From: JL08 sp039969355
Lineage (GTDB): Bacteria; Pseudomonadota; Alphaproteobacteria; Rhodobacterales; Rhodobacteraceae
Direction: 5' to 3'
Length of the DNA: 64,000 nt
NCBI GenBank assembly: GCA_039969355.1
Contig: JBDVOA010000019.1
Location: forward strand, 1 to 64,000
Shown here one piece after another: positions 33,648 to 43,095 of this stretch (position 1 is its first letter; each line of letters begins with the position of its first letter). A program made the translations under genes and the position numbers. Below the pieces are notes generated by a model, which ran no database searches, was not told the DNA's origin, and saw only the letters and a program-made list of their open reading frames with translations.

Positions 33648-33789
33648 GAATTTCCTCAGGCCTTCATAATTGAGACTGCCAACAAAGGTGCTTGCGACCA
33701 TTAAGCTTTCGCTTCAGGTAGATATGATTGCCCGCTCAGCTGTCTTCGAGAAAGCGACTTAGTAGTCGTCCACCCAATACAATGAGCCC

Positions 33790-35610
33790 TTACTTTTCCA
33801 TCGCTTCCAATTCATCAATGAAGCCAGAGATCATGTTCAGCCCCTTGTCCCAGAATTTTGGGTCTGATGCGTCAAGTCCAAAGGGGGCTAGCAGTTCTTT
33901 GTGGTGTTTCGAGCCGCCCGCCTTGAGCATCTCGAAATATTTGTCCTCAAAACCTTGGTCGCCATCAGCGTAAACTGAGTAGAGCGCATTCACCAAGCCG
34001 TCGCCAAATGCATAGGCGTACACGTAAAAGGGTGAGTGCACGAAATGCGGGATGTATGCCCAGAACGTCTCGTAGCCATCCATATAGTCAAATGCTGGGC
34101 CGAGAGATTCAGCCTGAACCGACATCCACAGTGCGTTGATATCGTCCGGCGTCAACTCACCTTCGCGCCGCGCCGCATGTAGTTTGCATTCAAAATCATA
34201 AAACGCAATCTGGCGCACAACCGTATTGATCATATCCTCAACTTTTCCAGCCAAGAGCACTTTGCGTTCAGACTGTGACTGTGCGTTGTCCAGCATTTTT
34301 CGGAAGGTCAGCATTTCACCAAACACTGAAGCGGTTTCCGCCAGCGTCAGAGGTGTGGAGGCCAGCATTTCGCCTTGTTCCGAGGCCAAAACTTGGTGCA
34401 CACCGTGGCCCAGTTCATGCGCCAAAGTCATGACATCGCGTGGTTTACCCAAATAATTGAGCATCACGTAGGGGTGCACGTCTGTGACGGTGGGATGGGC
34501 AAAGGCACCGGGCGCCTTGCCCGGCTTTACGCCCGCGTCGATCCATCCTTTGGTGAAGAAAGGTTTGGCGATCTCACCCATACGTGGATCAAAGGCAGTG
34601 TAGGCCTCCATCACCATGGATTCTGCACTCTCCCAATCTACGATCTTTGGGTCTTCCATCGGCAAAGGCGCATTTCGGTCCCAGACCTGCATGCGATCCA
34701 GCCCCAGCCATTTGCGCTTTAGCTCATAATAGCGATGGCTGATACGCGGGTAGGCAGCGACCACGGCCTCGCGCAGCGCCTCGACAACTTCCGGTTCCAC
34801 ATCATTGGAAAGGTGGCGCCCGATCTGTGCCGTGGGCATACCGCGCCAGCGGTCGATGATCTCTTTTTCCTTGGTTTGCGTATTGTGCACCCGGGCAAAT
34901 GTTTTGATATTTTCACCCAAAACGCGGGCCAGTTCTTCGGCGCCAGCCTGCCGCTTGTCGCGGTCAGGATCCGTCAGAAAATTCAGTGTTGCTTCTATGC
35001 CAAGCGTTTCGCCTTCGACGTCAAATGTCAGGCCCGCGATGGTTTCGTCAAACATCCGCTCCCAGGCATCGCCAACCACGCCGAGATCGTGCATGAATTT
35101 CTCAAGTTCATCTGACAGCTGATATGGTTTCATTGCGCGAATACGGTCAAAAACCGGCTTGTACCGGGCGAGATCATTGTTCTGGGCCAGTAACTCAGTG
35201 AGATGGCTGTCGTCCAGACGGTTCAGTTCCAGAGTGAAAAACACCAATGGCGTTGAAAAGTTGGTGATTTTCTCTTGCATATCGGACATGAACTTCGCCC
35301 GATCGGCGTCAGTTGTCTGTTGATAATACCTTAGACCGGCAAAAGACATGATCCGCCCGGCAATTGCGTTGATGCGTTCGTTACGCAAAACACAATCAAG
35401 AAAACCCGCGGCGTCCAATTCTGCTAGCTTACCTTCGTAATCAGCCGCAAACGTGGTGCACGCCTCTTCCAGCCATTTCAGATCACGTTTCAGCTCTGGC
35501 GCGTCCTCGCCTGCATATAGATCGTTCAAGTCCCATTCAGGCAGGTCGCCCAGATTGTCAGCGCCACCAGCGGCAATAGCGTCCATTACAGGATAGGGGA
35601 GTTTCAACAT
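33790..35610 (-). CDS. pepF: Oligoendopeptidase F (M3 family metallopeptidase)
   Basis: 606 residues from the ATG at 35610, which has GAGGTC close upstream. This cytoplasmic zinc peptidase degrades oligopeptides. The zinc motif HELGH is in TLAHELGHGVHQ, with the third ligand Glu further on in the LAETASVFGEM motif. The N-terminal helical oligoendopeptidase F domain (WDLNDLYAGEDAPELKRD) and the length match the PepF/M3 clade. Single gene. Confidence 0.95.
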   Translation of the reverse strand: MLKLPYPVMDAIAAGGADNLGDLPEWDLNDLYAGEDAPELKRDLKWLEEACTTFAADYEGKLAELDAAGFLDCVLRNERINAIAGRIMSFAGLRYYQQTTDADRAKFMSDMQEKITNFSTPLVFFTLELNRLDDSHLTELLAQNNDLARYKPVFDRIRAMKPYQLSDELEKFMHDLGVVGDAWERMFDETIAGLTFDVEGETLGIEATLNFLTDPDRDKRQAGAEELARVLGENIKTFARVHNTQTKEKEIIDRWRGMPTAQIGRHLSNDVEPEVVEALREAVVAAYPRISHRYYELKRKWLGLDRMQVWDRNAPLPMEDPKIVDWESAESMVMEAYTAFDPRMGEIAKPFFTKGWIDAGVKPGKAPGAFAHPTVTDVHPYVMLNYLGKPRDVMTLAHELGHGVHQVLASEQGEMLASTPLTLAETASVFGEMLTFRKMLDNAQSQSERKVLLAGKVEDMINTVVRQIAFYDFECKLHAARREGELTPDDINALWMSVQAESLGPAFDYMDGYETFWAYIPHFVHSPFYVYAYAFGDGLVNALYSVYADGDQGFEDKYFEMLKAGGSKHHKELLAPFGLDASDPKFWDKGLNMISGFIDELEAMEK

Positions 35611-35839
35611 GGAGACCTCGTTTTGCGTTTGCACGAGACTTAAGACGCCAAAGCGTGCGCCACAAGCAGGCCCGGCCTTAAACTAAGGTCAATTTATCGA
35701 AATCTCCCAAAAAGCTAAGACGACATGTTGATCAGTTGGGGGTCAGAATGCTGGCCGATCGAATTATTATGCCTTTGAACCCTACCCATTTAACCAAATG
35801 TCATGAGCTTGCACTACCTGCATCGACGGCAACTCGGCC

Positions 35840-36808
35840 TCAGGCACTACAGGATTCGGCACCCTTGTCACTGTTTTCGGCGAAGAAGGCAGCGCTTGCG
35901 TCAAAGATGCGGTTCCGTATCGCAGGGCCTTCCATGATTACCTCGTGTTCGGCCAGCTCGATTACTTCAAGACGGCCACCGGGCCAATTGTCCATGCGCC
36001 GCACCAAGCGATCGACATCAACGATACGTTCGTTGCTGCCTACATAAGTCAAGCAAGGCAGAGCAGGAGATGCCAGCGTTGAAAGATGACGGGTTTCGCG
36101 TAGGGCCTCGCCCAACCAGTGCAGGCTGGGACCACCCAAACAAAGATCCGGATGCTGATCCAGCTGTCGTATCATGTAAGTGTACATATCGGCGTCACGA
36201 GTCAGCATATTGTCTTCAAACGGAGCGGCCTTGACATAGGGATCATGCGAAGAACCGGGCGGTAAGTGGTGTCCCTGACCAGTAAAACCGCTGCCCCAGG
36301 CCAGAGCCCAGGCAATCGGGCGCATCACTGCGGAAATACGGATGCCCCACATCGGCCCGGAGAAAACGACCGCTTCTGCCGGAAAACCTTGGTTCAAGGC
36401 ACGCAACCCGATGCAACCTCCCATCGAATGGGCGATCAGGAAGAAGGGCTTGGGCAGATCAAGTTCGCCTGCGACGCGCAACATTGCAGCTACGTCGTTC
36501 TGATAGTCGGTGAACTGATCCACGTGACCCGTACGCGGTTCCTCCAGCATCCTGTCAGCGAGACCCTGTCCACGAAAGTCGATGGTGATCGTCGCATAGC
36601 CGCGCTGATAAAGATCAGCGGCAGCACGGCCGTATTTTTCGATGTATTCGGTGCGGCCCGGAAAAAGAAAAACAGTACCCTTGGCATTCGGCGGGGTCCA
36701 ATGCCCGACACGGATACGTACGCCATCGGAAGTTGTCAGCCAATACGCTGCTCCGCCGTCCGGGCCTTCGGCGATTTCATCGAAAAATGGGGCCGACTGC
36801 AAAACCAT
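35840..36808 (-). CDS. Alpha/beta hydrolase (lysophospholipase-like)
   Basis: 322 residues of serine hydrolase fold. Landmarks are VFLFPGRTEYIEKYGR (oxyanion strand), DFRGQGLAD, the nucleophile elbow AHSMGGCIGL with Ser near 128, and the late acid/His in YVGSNERIVD and LAEHEVIMEG. Related to PldB-type lysophospholipases. It overlaps the end of the SCP2 gene by one base (TGATG), so the two are co-translated; a lipid substrate held by the SCP2 protein is an attractive inference. Confidence 0.93.
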   Translation of the reverse strand: MVLQSAPFFDEIAEGPDGGAAYWLTTSDGVRIRVGHWTPPNAKGTVFLFPGRTEYIEKYGRAAADLYQRGYATITIDFRGQGLADRMLEEPRTGHVDQFTDYQNDVAAMLRVAGELDLPKPFFLIAHSMGGCIGLRALNQGFPAEAVVFSGPMWGIRISAVMRPIAWALAWGSGFTGQGHHLPPGSSHDPYVKAAPFEDNMLTRDADMYTYMIRQLDQHPDLCLGGPSLHWLGEALRETRHLSTLASPALPCLTYVGSNERIVDVDRLVRRMDNWPGGRLEVIELAEHEVIMEGPAIRNRIFDASAAFFAENSDKGAESCSA

Positions 36809-37098
36809 CAGGCCAGCGCTGAAGCCAACTTCATTGCCATGCCCATGTCGCCATCTACCGTCAACTTGCCGGACATAAAAGCGCTGGTGGGGTTTGTTTC
36901 GCCATCAAGGATGGATTTGAAGGTGTCTGCATCGGCGCTTAGGGTGACGTCAGCAGAATCGTCGCCCGCGCGGGCACCATCGTCATCCATGATGATATCG
37001 CCTTCACCCTCAATGCTGAATTTGGCGCTGCCGCCAATATCTGCACCCGAAAGTTTCTCATTAAGGATGGTCACGGCCTGTTCGATAACGTCGCTCAT
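36808..37098 (-). CDS. SCP2 sterol-binding domain protein
   Basis: 96 residues forming a complete minimal SCP-2 fold. Landmarks are MSDVIEQAVTILNEKL, IIMDDDGARAGDDSADVTLS and the conserved NPTSAFMSGKLTVDGDMGMAMKL. Such small proteins bind acyl-CoA or other lipids in the cytoplasm. The ATG at 37098 was chosen over an in-frame start five codons upstream because GGGAAAG lies at the right distance. First gene of a two-gene operon with the hydrolase. Confidence 0.93.
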   Translation of the reverse strand: MSDVIEQAVTILNEKLSGADIGGSAKFSIEGEGDIIMDDDGARAGDDSADVTLSADADTFKSILDGETNPTSAFMSGKLTVDGDMGMAMKLASALA

Positions 37099-37171
37099 TG
37101 TTCGCTTTCCCATTACAAGAGCGCACAGGCATCTGGAATTGTGCCTGCACGCGCGCTACATTACCCTTGTT

Positions 37172-37729
37172 ATGGGCATCAAACTGATCAACCTCAAACC
37201 TATCGTTGCGGCACTCGCGATACCAGTCATGTTTTCCTTACCTCTACAGGCGGCGGAAAGTGTGGATGAACTCTTGCTAAAGCTTAGAAATGCAGAGGCA
37301 GCACAGGCCATACAGCTCGATCGTGCTGTTCAGGCTGAATGGTCCAAAACCGGGTCGGCCTCTATGGATCTGTTACTCAAACGCGGCCGTGACGCGTTGG
37401 AGGTAAAAGATTTTCCTGCGGCCATCGAACATTTGACGGCCCTGACGGATCATGCGCCTGATTTTCCCGAAGGCTGGCATTTGCGCGCTACCGCTTACTA
37501 CCAATCTGACCTCTATGGCCCGGCATTGGCCGACCTGCAAACGGCGCTTAGACTCAATCCCGACAACTATAACGCAATTTTTGGCCTGGCCGTCATGCTG
37601 GAGGAACTTGGCGACAAGCAACGCGCCTATGAGGCCTACACGCGCGTTCGCGATATTCACCCCAATCACAGTGAATTATCCGAGGCATTGGCGCGGCTAG
37701 AACGCGACGTATCGGGTCAGTCATTGTAG
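37172..37729 (+). CDS. Exported tetratricopeptide repeat protein
   Basis: 185 residues. A signal peptide (IVAALAIPVMFSLPLQAAES) is followed by at least three TPR motifs: MDLLLKRGRDALEVKDFPAA, EGWHLRATAYYQSDLYGPAL and NYNAIFGLAVMLEELGDKQR. It is probably a periplasmic scaffold; partner unknown. The much longer upstream frame is antisense to the hydrolase and SCP2 genes and is not coding. It precedes the helicase gene by 44 bp. Confidence 0.88.
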   Translation: MGIKLINLKPIVAALAIPVMFSLPLQAAESVDELLLKLRNAEAAQAIQLDRAVQAEWSKTGSASMDLLLKRGRDALEVKDFPAAIEHLTALTDHAPDFPEGWHLRATAYYQSDLYGPALADLQTALRLNPDNYNAIFGLAVMLEELGDKQRAYEAYTRVRDIHPNHSELSEALARLERDVSGQSL

Positions 37730-37773
37730 TTATCTCTCAGCAATCATCATTTCGTCCGCGAAGGGGCAATCAA

Positions 37774-40578
37774 GTGACAACACCGTCGCGGATCATGGCT
37801 GTCTTGGGTCCAACCAACACTGGAAAAACCCACTATGCAATTGAACGCATGCTGGGGCATCGTACCGGCGTGGTCGGGTTGCCGCTGCGCCTGTTGGCGC
37901 GCGAGGTCTACGACAAGGTTGTTGCGCTTCGCGGCCCGTCGGTTGTGGCTTTGGTCACTGGCGAGGAACGCATTGTTCCGCCTCGCACCAAATACTGGGT
38001 TTGTACAGTTGAGGCGATGCCGCAAGGGATGGGATGTGATTTTCTGGCCGTCGACGAGATCCAGCTTTGTGCCGATCCGGAACGTGGCCATGTCTTCACC
38101 GATCGGTTACTGCACGCCCGCGGGTTACATGAAACATTATTCCTGGGATCCGATACCATGCGCGGACCCATCTCGGAATTGGTGCGCGAAGCGCAGTTCG
38201 TCCATCGCGAGCGATTGTCCCAACTCAGCTACAACGGGGCTAAAAAGATCAGCAGAATGAAGCCGCGCAGCGCAATTGTCGGATTTTCGGTCGAAAACGT
38301 CTATGCGATCGCCGAATTGATTCGGCGTCAAAAGGGTGGAGCCGCTGTCGTAATGGGGGCACTTTCTCCACGAACGCGCAACGCACAGGTCGAACTTTAT
38401 CAGAATGGTGACGTTGATTTCCTTGTGGCGACGGATGCTATCGGGATGGGCCTTAACCTGGACATCGATCATGTGGCGTTTTCCGCACTGAACAAATTTG
38501 ACGGGCGTCGTATGCGACCATTAGCCCCAAATGAGCTGGCTCAGATTGCAGGCCGAGCAGGGCGGGGCATGTCCAATGGCAGCTTTGGGGTCACTGGAGA
38601 GGCCACACCGTTAAGCGATGAGGTCGCCGAAGCGATTACAGAACATCGTTTCTCGCCGTTGCGTAAGCTGAACTGGCGAAATTCGGCGCTGCAGTTCGGC
38701 AGTATAAGCGCGCTGATCGGGTCACTCGAAGCTTCGCCAAACGAACAGATATTGATCAAAGCGCGCGATGCGGATGATCTGAATGCACTAAAATCTCTGC
38801 GGCAGGTGGCTGAAGTAGCCGCGCGCGCCAGTGACGGCCCATCGGTCGGGTTGCTTTGGGACGTCTGTCGCATACCGGATTTTCGCGGCATCAGCCAAGG
38901 CGAACACGCGGGTCTGCTTGAGGTGATCTTTTCCCATCTTCACCAATCCGGATACGTCCCAGATGACTGGCTGGCGCAACAGGTACGGCAGATTGACAGG
39001 ACAGACGGAGATATCGATGCGTTATCCAAAAGACTGGCCTTTATCCGCACATGGACTTATGTCGCACAGCGCAAGGGTTGGACTCGTGATGAAAGTCATT
39101 GGCGCGAGACGACCCGCGCTGTAGAAGACAGGCTGTCAGATGCGTTGCACGATCGCCTGACTCAAAGGTTCGTGGATCGGCGCACATCAGTTTTGCTGCG
39201 CCGGCTCAATCAAAAGGAGGCCCTCTTGGCCGAAGTGAATGACAAGGGTGAAGTGACCGTCGAGGGCGAGTTCGTCGGACGGTTAGAGGGATTCCGGTTT
39301 TCTCCGGACAAAAGTGCTACCGGCACAGAAGCTAAGACGCTGAAAGCTGCGTCTCTACAGGCACTTGCGCCGCAATTTCATCTGCGGGCCGACCGGTTTT
39401 ATAACGCTCCTGATACAGAGATTGACTTTACTGAGCAGGGCGGCCTCATGTGGGGCAGCCATGCTGTTGGCAAATTGGTCAAGGGCGCCGATCCACTCAA
39501 GCCTCAGGTTGAAGTTTTTGTGGACGACGCCGCGGGAGCTGAGGTTGCCCAAAAAGTGCAGCGACGGCTGCAACATTTCATCGACCGCAAGGTCGCGGCT
39601 TTGTTTGAGCCGCTCTTGCTGCTTTCGCGGGACGAAGAACTGACTGGGCAGGCCCGAGGTTTTGCGTTTCGTATGGTCGAAGCCTTGGGTGTATTGACCC
39701 GAACCGAAGTGGCTGATGAAGTCAAGGCGCTGGATCAAGACACACGGGGTGCGTTGCGTAAACACGGTATCCGGTTTGGTCAATTCACCATTTTTATGCC
39801 TTTGTTGCTCAAACCTGCACCTACGCGGCTGCGGCTGGTGCTTTGGTCTTTGACGCGTGAGCTTCAGGAATTCCCTGAATCACCGCCTCCTGGGTTGGTA
39901 ACGGTACCCGCCGACGGTGCCGCCCCACAGGGTTATCACACGATGTGCGGCTATCGCGCGGCCGGATCCCGCGCGATCCGCATCGATATGCTGGAACGGC
40001 TGGCGGACATGCTGCGTACCGAAGACAGCCGTGGAGGTTTCGAGGCCAAAGCGGATATGCTTTCGATCACGGGTATGACGCTGGAACAATTCGCTGACCT
40101 GATGAATGGTCTGGGCTACAGTGCCGTCCAAGGGGAACGCGAAAAACTCAAAGCGCCTGTGGCGAAAGAAGCAGCGACAGAGAAATCAGAGGACGCTGTG
40201 CAAACAGACGCTGGAGACGCTAAGCCAGTTGAGGAACCTGCAGATGGCTCTGAAGCGACGGCAGACGATAGCGTGTCAGCGGACAAGATAGGTGCCGCAG
40301 ACATAGCCAAAGCGGAGCCCGAAGTAGAAGTTTTCTATACGTTCAAATGGGGCGGAAATCGCGCCAATCGGACCCTTGATGGCAAACGCGAAGCCAATAC
40401 CCGTGGTAAGGGCAAACCAGGAAGCAAAAAGGGCGGCCCACGCCGTGATCAGGGCAATGGACAGGGGCGCAACAAGGGGGCGCAAAAATATCAATCTCGC
40501 CCCCCTAAACCCGAAAAACAGATCGACCCGGACAATCCTTTTGCCGCTGCGCTGATGGGCCTCAGGGACAAAACCTGA
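37774..40578 (+). CDS. Suv3-like superfamily 2 RNA helicase
   Basis: 934 residues from a GTG with AGGGG upstream. This is the alphaproteobacterial relative of the mitochondrial degradosome helicase Suv3. Motif I is GPTNTGKTHYAIERM (Walker A, residues 6-20), motif II is DEIQL in FLAVDEIQLC, motif III lies around LGSDTM, and motifs V and VI are ATDAIGMGLNLDIDH and QIAGRAGRG. The C-terminal 150 residues are low-complexity, acidic then very basic (GKGKPGSKKGGPRRDQG), probably an RNA-binding tail. The S4 gene follows after 3 bp. Confidence 0.93.
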   Translation: MTTPSRIMAVLGPTNTGKTHYAIERMLGHRTGVVGLPLRLLAREVYDKVVALRGPSVVALVTGEERIVPPRTKYWVCTVEAMPQGMGCDFLAVDEIQLCADPERGHVFTDRLLHARGLHETLFLGSDTMRGPISELVREAQFVHRERLSQLSYNGAKKISRMKPRSAIVGFSVENVYAIAELIRRQKGGAAVVMGALSPRTRNAQVELYQNGDVDFLVATDAIGMGLNLDIDHVAFSALNKFDGRRMRPLAPNELAQIAGRAGRGMSNGSFGVTGEATPLSDEVAEAITEHRFSPLRKLNWRNSALQFGSISALIGSLEASPNEQILIKARDADDLNALKSLRQVAEVAARASDGPSVGLLWDVCRIPDFRGISQGEHAGLLEVIFSHLHQSGYVPDDWLAQQVRQIDRTDGDIDALSKRLAFIRTWTYVAQRKGWTRDESHWRETTRAVEDRLSDALHDRLTQRFVDRRTSVLLRRLNQKEALLAEVNDKGEVTVEGEFVGRLEGFRFSPDKSATGTEAKTLKAASLQALAPQFHLRADRFYNAPDTEIDFTEQGGLMWGSHAVGKLVKGADPLKPQVEVFVDDAAGAEVAQKVQRRLQHFIDRKVAALFEPLLLLSRDEELTGQARGFAFRMVEALGVLTRTEVADEVKALDQDTRGALRKHGIRFGQFTIFMPLLLKPAPTRLRLVLWSLTRELQEFPESPPPGLVTVPADGAAPQGYHTMCGYRAAGSRAIRIDMLERLADMLRTEDSRGGFEAKADMLSITGMTLEQFADLMNGLGYSAVQGEREKLKAPVAKEAATEKSEDAVQTDAGDAKPVEEPADGSEATADDSVSADKIGAADIAKAEPEVEVFYTFKWGGNRANRTLDGKREANTRGKGKPGSKKGGPRRDQGNGQGRNKGAQKYQSRPPKPEKQIDPDNPFAAALMGLRDKT

Positions 40579-40581
40579 CCA

Positions 40582-40980
40582 GTGAGCGAAGCGCCACAAA
40601 AACAACGGCTCGACAAGTGGCTTTGGCAAGCCCGGTTCTTTAAGACACGTACACTTGCCGCCAAGACTGTTAATTCCGGTCATGTCCGGGTCAACAGTGT
40701 CAGGGCCGGAAAACCGGCTCAACTGGTTGGATCTGCTGATGTACTGACTTTTGCGCAGGGGCGCGACATTCGGGTCATCCGCATTGATGCGCTTGGGATC
40801 CGGCGTGGCCCAGCGCCGGAGGCACAAACGCTATATACTGATCTTGATCCACCTGAAGCTCGCGAACCAGCAAAAGATAAGGACGCCGTTGCGCCAAATC
40901 CCAGATTTGAAGGAAAAGGGCGGCCGACTAAACGTGACAGGCGCCAAACTGATCTTTCTCGAGCGCGGAACCTTGATTGA
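40582..40980 (+). CDS. S4 domain RNA-binding protein (Hsp15-like)
   Basis: 132 residues starting at a GTG three bases after the helicase stop. The N-terminal S4 domain reads RLDKWLWQARFFKTRTLAAK then GHVRVNSVRAGKPAQ. The C-terminal third is charged and ends in a basic tail with KRDRRQTDLSRARN. Hsp15 binds the 50S subunit carrying stalled nascent chain. The operon with a helicase and ferredoxin is typical of this group of bacteria. Confidence 0.92.
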   Translation: MSEAPQKQRLDKWLWQARFFKTRTLAAKTVNSGHVRVNSVRAGKPAQLVGSADVLTFAQGRDIRVIRIDALGIRRGPAPEAQTLYTDLDPPEAREPAKDKDAVAPNPRFEGKGRPTKRDRRQTDLSRARNLD

Positions 40981-41031
40981 TGGCGCTTGCTGAATTAGCT
41001 AGCCGCTATACCTGAGAAAAAGAAGAACGAC

Positions 41032-41370
41032 ATGACCTACATCGTCAATGACGCCTGTATCGCCTGCAAGTACACGGACTGCGTCGAGGTGTGCCCGGTG
41101 GATTGCTTTTACGAAGGCGAAAACATGCTGGTCATTCATCCCGATGAATGCATCGATTGCGGCGTATGCGAACCCGAGTGTCCCGCGGAAGCGATCCGGC
41201 CAGACACCGAACCGGACATGGAAAAATGGGTGGAATTTAACCGGAAATACTCAGAGATGTGGCCGGTGATTATCACAAAGAAAGACCAACTGCCAGATGC
41301 AGAGGAACGCGACGGAGAGTCTGGAAAGCTTAAAAAATACTTCTCAGAAGCGCCAGGCGAGGGCGGTTAA
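41032..41370 (+). CDS. fdxA: 7Fe ferredoxin
   Basis: A 112-residue electron carrier of the FdxA family with one 3Fe-4S and one 4Fe-4S centre. The cysteine pattern is CIACKYTDCVEVCPVDCFYE followed by CIDCGVCEPECPAEAI. The C-terminal extension (KWVEFNRKYSEMWPVI) is typical of FdxA. It is 51 bp after the S4 gene. Confidence 0.96.
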   Translation: MTYIVNDACIACKYTDCVEVCPVDCFYEGENMLVIHPDECIDCGVCEPECPAEAIRPDTEPDMEKWVEFNRKYSEMWPVIITKKDQLPDAEERDGESGKLKKYFSEAPGEGG

Positions 41371-41470
41371 CCGATTCGCCAGCCGCGTGAATTATTTCGA
41401 ATCTCGAAGTAATTTGACCTCTTGTTACTGAATAGTAGCGTGATTTACGCAACGTATGCGGTGCTTGCCT

Positions 41471-41499
41471 TTGAAAAAGCCTGAAATTTGTGCTATAAT
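41471..41499 (+). promoter_or_regulatory. Strong sigma-70-type promoter for carD
   Basis: TTGAAA (41471-41476), 17 bp, then TATAAT (41494-41499). This near-consensus housekeeping promoter would start transcription near 41506 and leave a leader of about 160 nt before carD. A 70-residue frame across this region begins upstream of the promoter and is not considered coding. Confidence 0.75.
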
Positions 41500-41664
41500 G
41501 TTCGGCACAAATGAGGACACTGACCTGACACCATCCTTTTGGCGGCAGCTTTTAGGGTGGTTCTATTTTTGGCTGAAACACAGACATGGGACATCATATG
41601 GCCCCGTGCCTGATTTTTTGTCGCCAGTAGATATGTTGATGGTTGTACATGCAAGGAACACAGA

Positions 41665-42177
41665 ATGAGCAAGACAAGAAAACTTGATTTTCGCCCCAAT
41701 GAATTCGTCGTCTATCCGGCGCATGGTGTGGGCCAAATCATTTCCATCGAAGAGCAGGAAGTAGCGGGTCTCATGCTAGAGTTATTTGTTGTTTCTTTTG
41801 AGAAAGACAAAATGACGTTGAGGGTTCCGACGAACAAAGCAACCGCTTTTGGTATGCGGGCACTGAGCTCACCTGATGTGATTTCGCACGCGATGAAAAC
41901 GCTGCGTGGCAAGGCCAAGGTCAAACGGGCGATGTGGTCGCGCCGGGCACAGGAATATGAACAGAAAATCAACTCGGGCGACTTGATCGCAATTGCGGAG
42001 GTCGTGCGTGACTTGCACCGCACCGACGATCAGCGCGAACAGAGCTATTCGGAGCGTCAATTGTACGAAGCGGCGTTGGAACGGCTGACCCGCGAAGTGG
42101 CTGCAGTTGATGGTGGCGACGAAATCGCGGCGGCCAAACAGGTCGGGGACGTCTTGATTTCAAGGGTCGCTGCTTAG
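41665..42177 (+). CDS. carD: CarD family transcriptional regulator
   Basis: 170 residues. The N-terminal RNA polymerase-interacting domain starts FRPNEFVVYPAHGVGQIISI, the hallmark of CarD/TRCF proteins, and includes FEKDKMTLRVPTNKA. The C-terminal helical domain (KAKVKRAMWSRRAQEYEQKI, DLIAIAEVVRDLHR) binds DNA near the -10 element. In Alphaproteobacteria CarD stabilises open complexes and affects rRNA and stress genes. It has its own strong promoter and a terminator. Confidence 0.96.
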   Translation: MSKTRKLDFRPNEFVVYPAHGVGQIISIEEQEVAGLMLELFVVSFEKDKMTLRVPTNKATAFGMRALSSPDVISHAMKTLRGKAKVKRAMWSRRAQEYEQKINSGDLIAIAEVVRDLHRTDDQREQSYSERQLYEAALERLTREVAAVDGGDEIAAAKQVGDVLISRVAA

Positions 42178-42198
42178 GCGCTTTACTAAATTATCATG

Positions 42199-42231
42199 AA
42201 AAAAGCCGCGCCCAATTGCGCGGCTTTTTTT
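42199..42231. terminator. Bidirectional terminator between carD and cobS
   Basis: AAAAAA-GCCGCGC-CCAATT-GCGCGGC-TTTTTTT: a perfect 7-bp GC stem flanked by A and T runs, so it works for carD (plus) and cobS (minus). Confidence 0.92.
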
Positions 42232-42233
42232 GA

Positions 42234-43016
42234 TTAACGTGTTGGTATCCAAGAGATCAGGACCAGAATGATCGCCAGTTCCGACAATTGCTGAACCGCT
42301 CCCAACACATCGCCGGTCTGCCCTCCGACTTTAAGGTGAGCAAGTGCGCCCGCGCAAACTGCTGCGACGGCTGCGGCAAAGGTGGCGGGAAATGCGCCCC
42401 AGCCAAGAGTGAAGATCGCGACCAAAAGCGCGACAAGTACCCCAATCGCAGCCGTCTCCCAATTGGGCCAGCCAACAGACCGCGAAAGCCCATCGCGCCG
42501 GGCGGGGGGCACCGCAGCCATGACCGAGGGCACCACACCGCGCGACAGCGCGGCAACCGCGATGAACGGGCCAATACCCTCATGAATGAGTGCACCATAA
42601 CCCAGCCAGCGCAAGCCCGTGATCAATATTAGTGCTAGAGCACCATAGGCGCCGATGCTGCTGTCTTTCATTATTTCAAGCCGACGTACGGGGGTCTTAG
42701 CACCCCAAAATCCATCAGCACAGTCGGCAAGCCCATCTTCGTGCATGGCACCAGTTATGATGATCAGAACCGCGAGCGCCAAGCCTGCCGCGATCATATG
42801 CGGTAACCCTATCTTCAGCGAAATCCATCCGACCAAACCAGCGATAGCGCCGACCAGAACGCCAACCAGCGAGAAAGCCCAGACGGCCTTTGCCTGCCGA
42901 TCCCAAGCAGTTTGCGGGATGTTGACAAAGGCCTCTACCGGTAGACGACTGAGCAAGGATACGGCAAGAGCCAAATCAATCAGGCGGAACCGTCCGTCCG
43001 TGTCGTTTTCACGCAT
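42234..43016 (-). CDS. cobS: Adenosylcobinamide-GDP ribazoletransferase (cobalamin synthase)
   Basis: A 260-residue integral membrane enzyme that joins alpha-ribazole to adenosylcobinamide-GDP in the last step of vitamin B12 assembly. The family motif HEDGLADCADGFWG (residues 92-105, acidic metal site) is followed by RRLEIMKDSSIGAYG; several transmembrane helices surround it. Divergent from cobT, which supplies alpha-ribazole phosphate, with 79 bp between. Confidence 0.95.
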   Translation of the reverse strand: MRENDTDGRFRLIDLALAVSLLSRLPVEAFVNIPQTAWDRQAKAVWAFSLVGVLVGAIAGLVGWISLKIGLPHMIAAGLALAVLIIITGAMHEDGLADCADGFWGAKTPVRRLEIMKDSSIGAYGALALILITGLRWLGYGALIHEGIGPFIAVAALSRGVVPSVMAAVPPARRDGLSRSVGWPNWETAAIGVLVALLVAIFTLGWGAFPATFAAAVAAVCAGALAHLKVGGQTGDVLGAVQQLSELAIILVLISWIPTR

Positions 43017-43095
43017 TCAATCAGGTCTTTCTAAGCTTGCCGGCCACTGGTCATCGGTTAAACACGCATGACATAGCATATGCAATGAGGGTTCA

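Noticed and set aside
36266..37171. Long plus-strand extension upstream of the TPR protein
   Set aside because: Antisense to the hydrolase and SCP2 genes; the TPR protein has a proper signal peptide starting at 37172.
41456..41668. 70-codon frame before carD
   Set aside because: It begins upstream of the strong promoter and has no family features.
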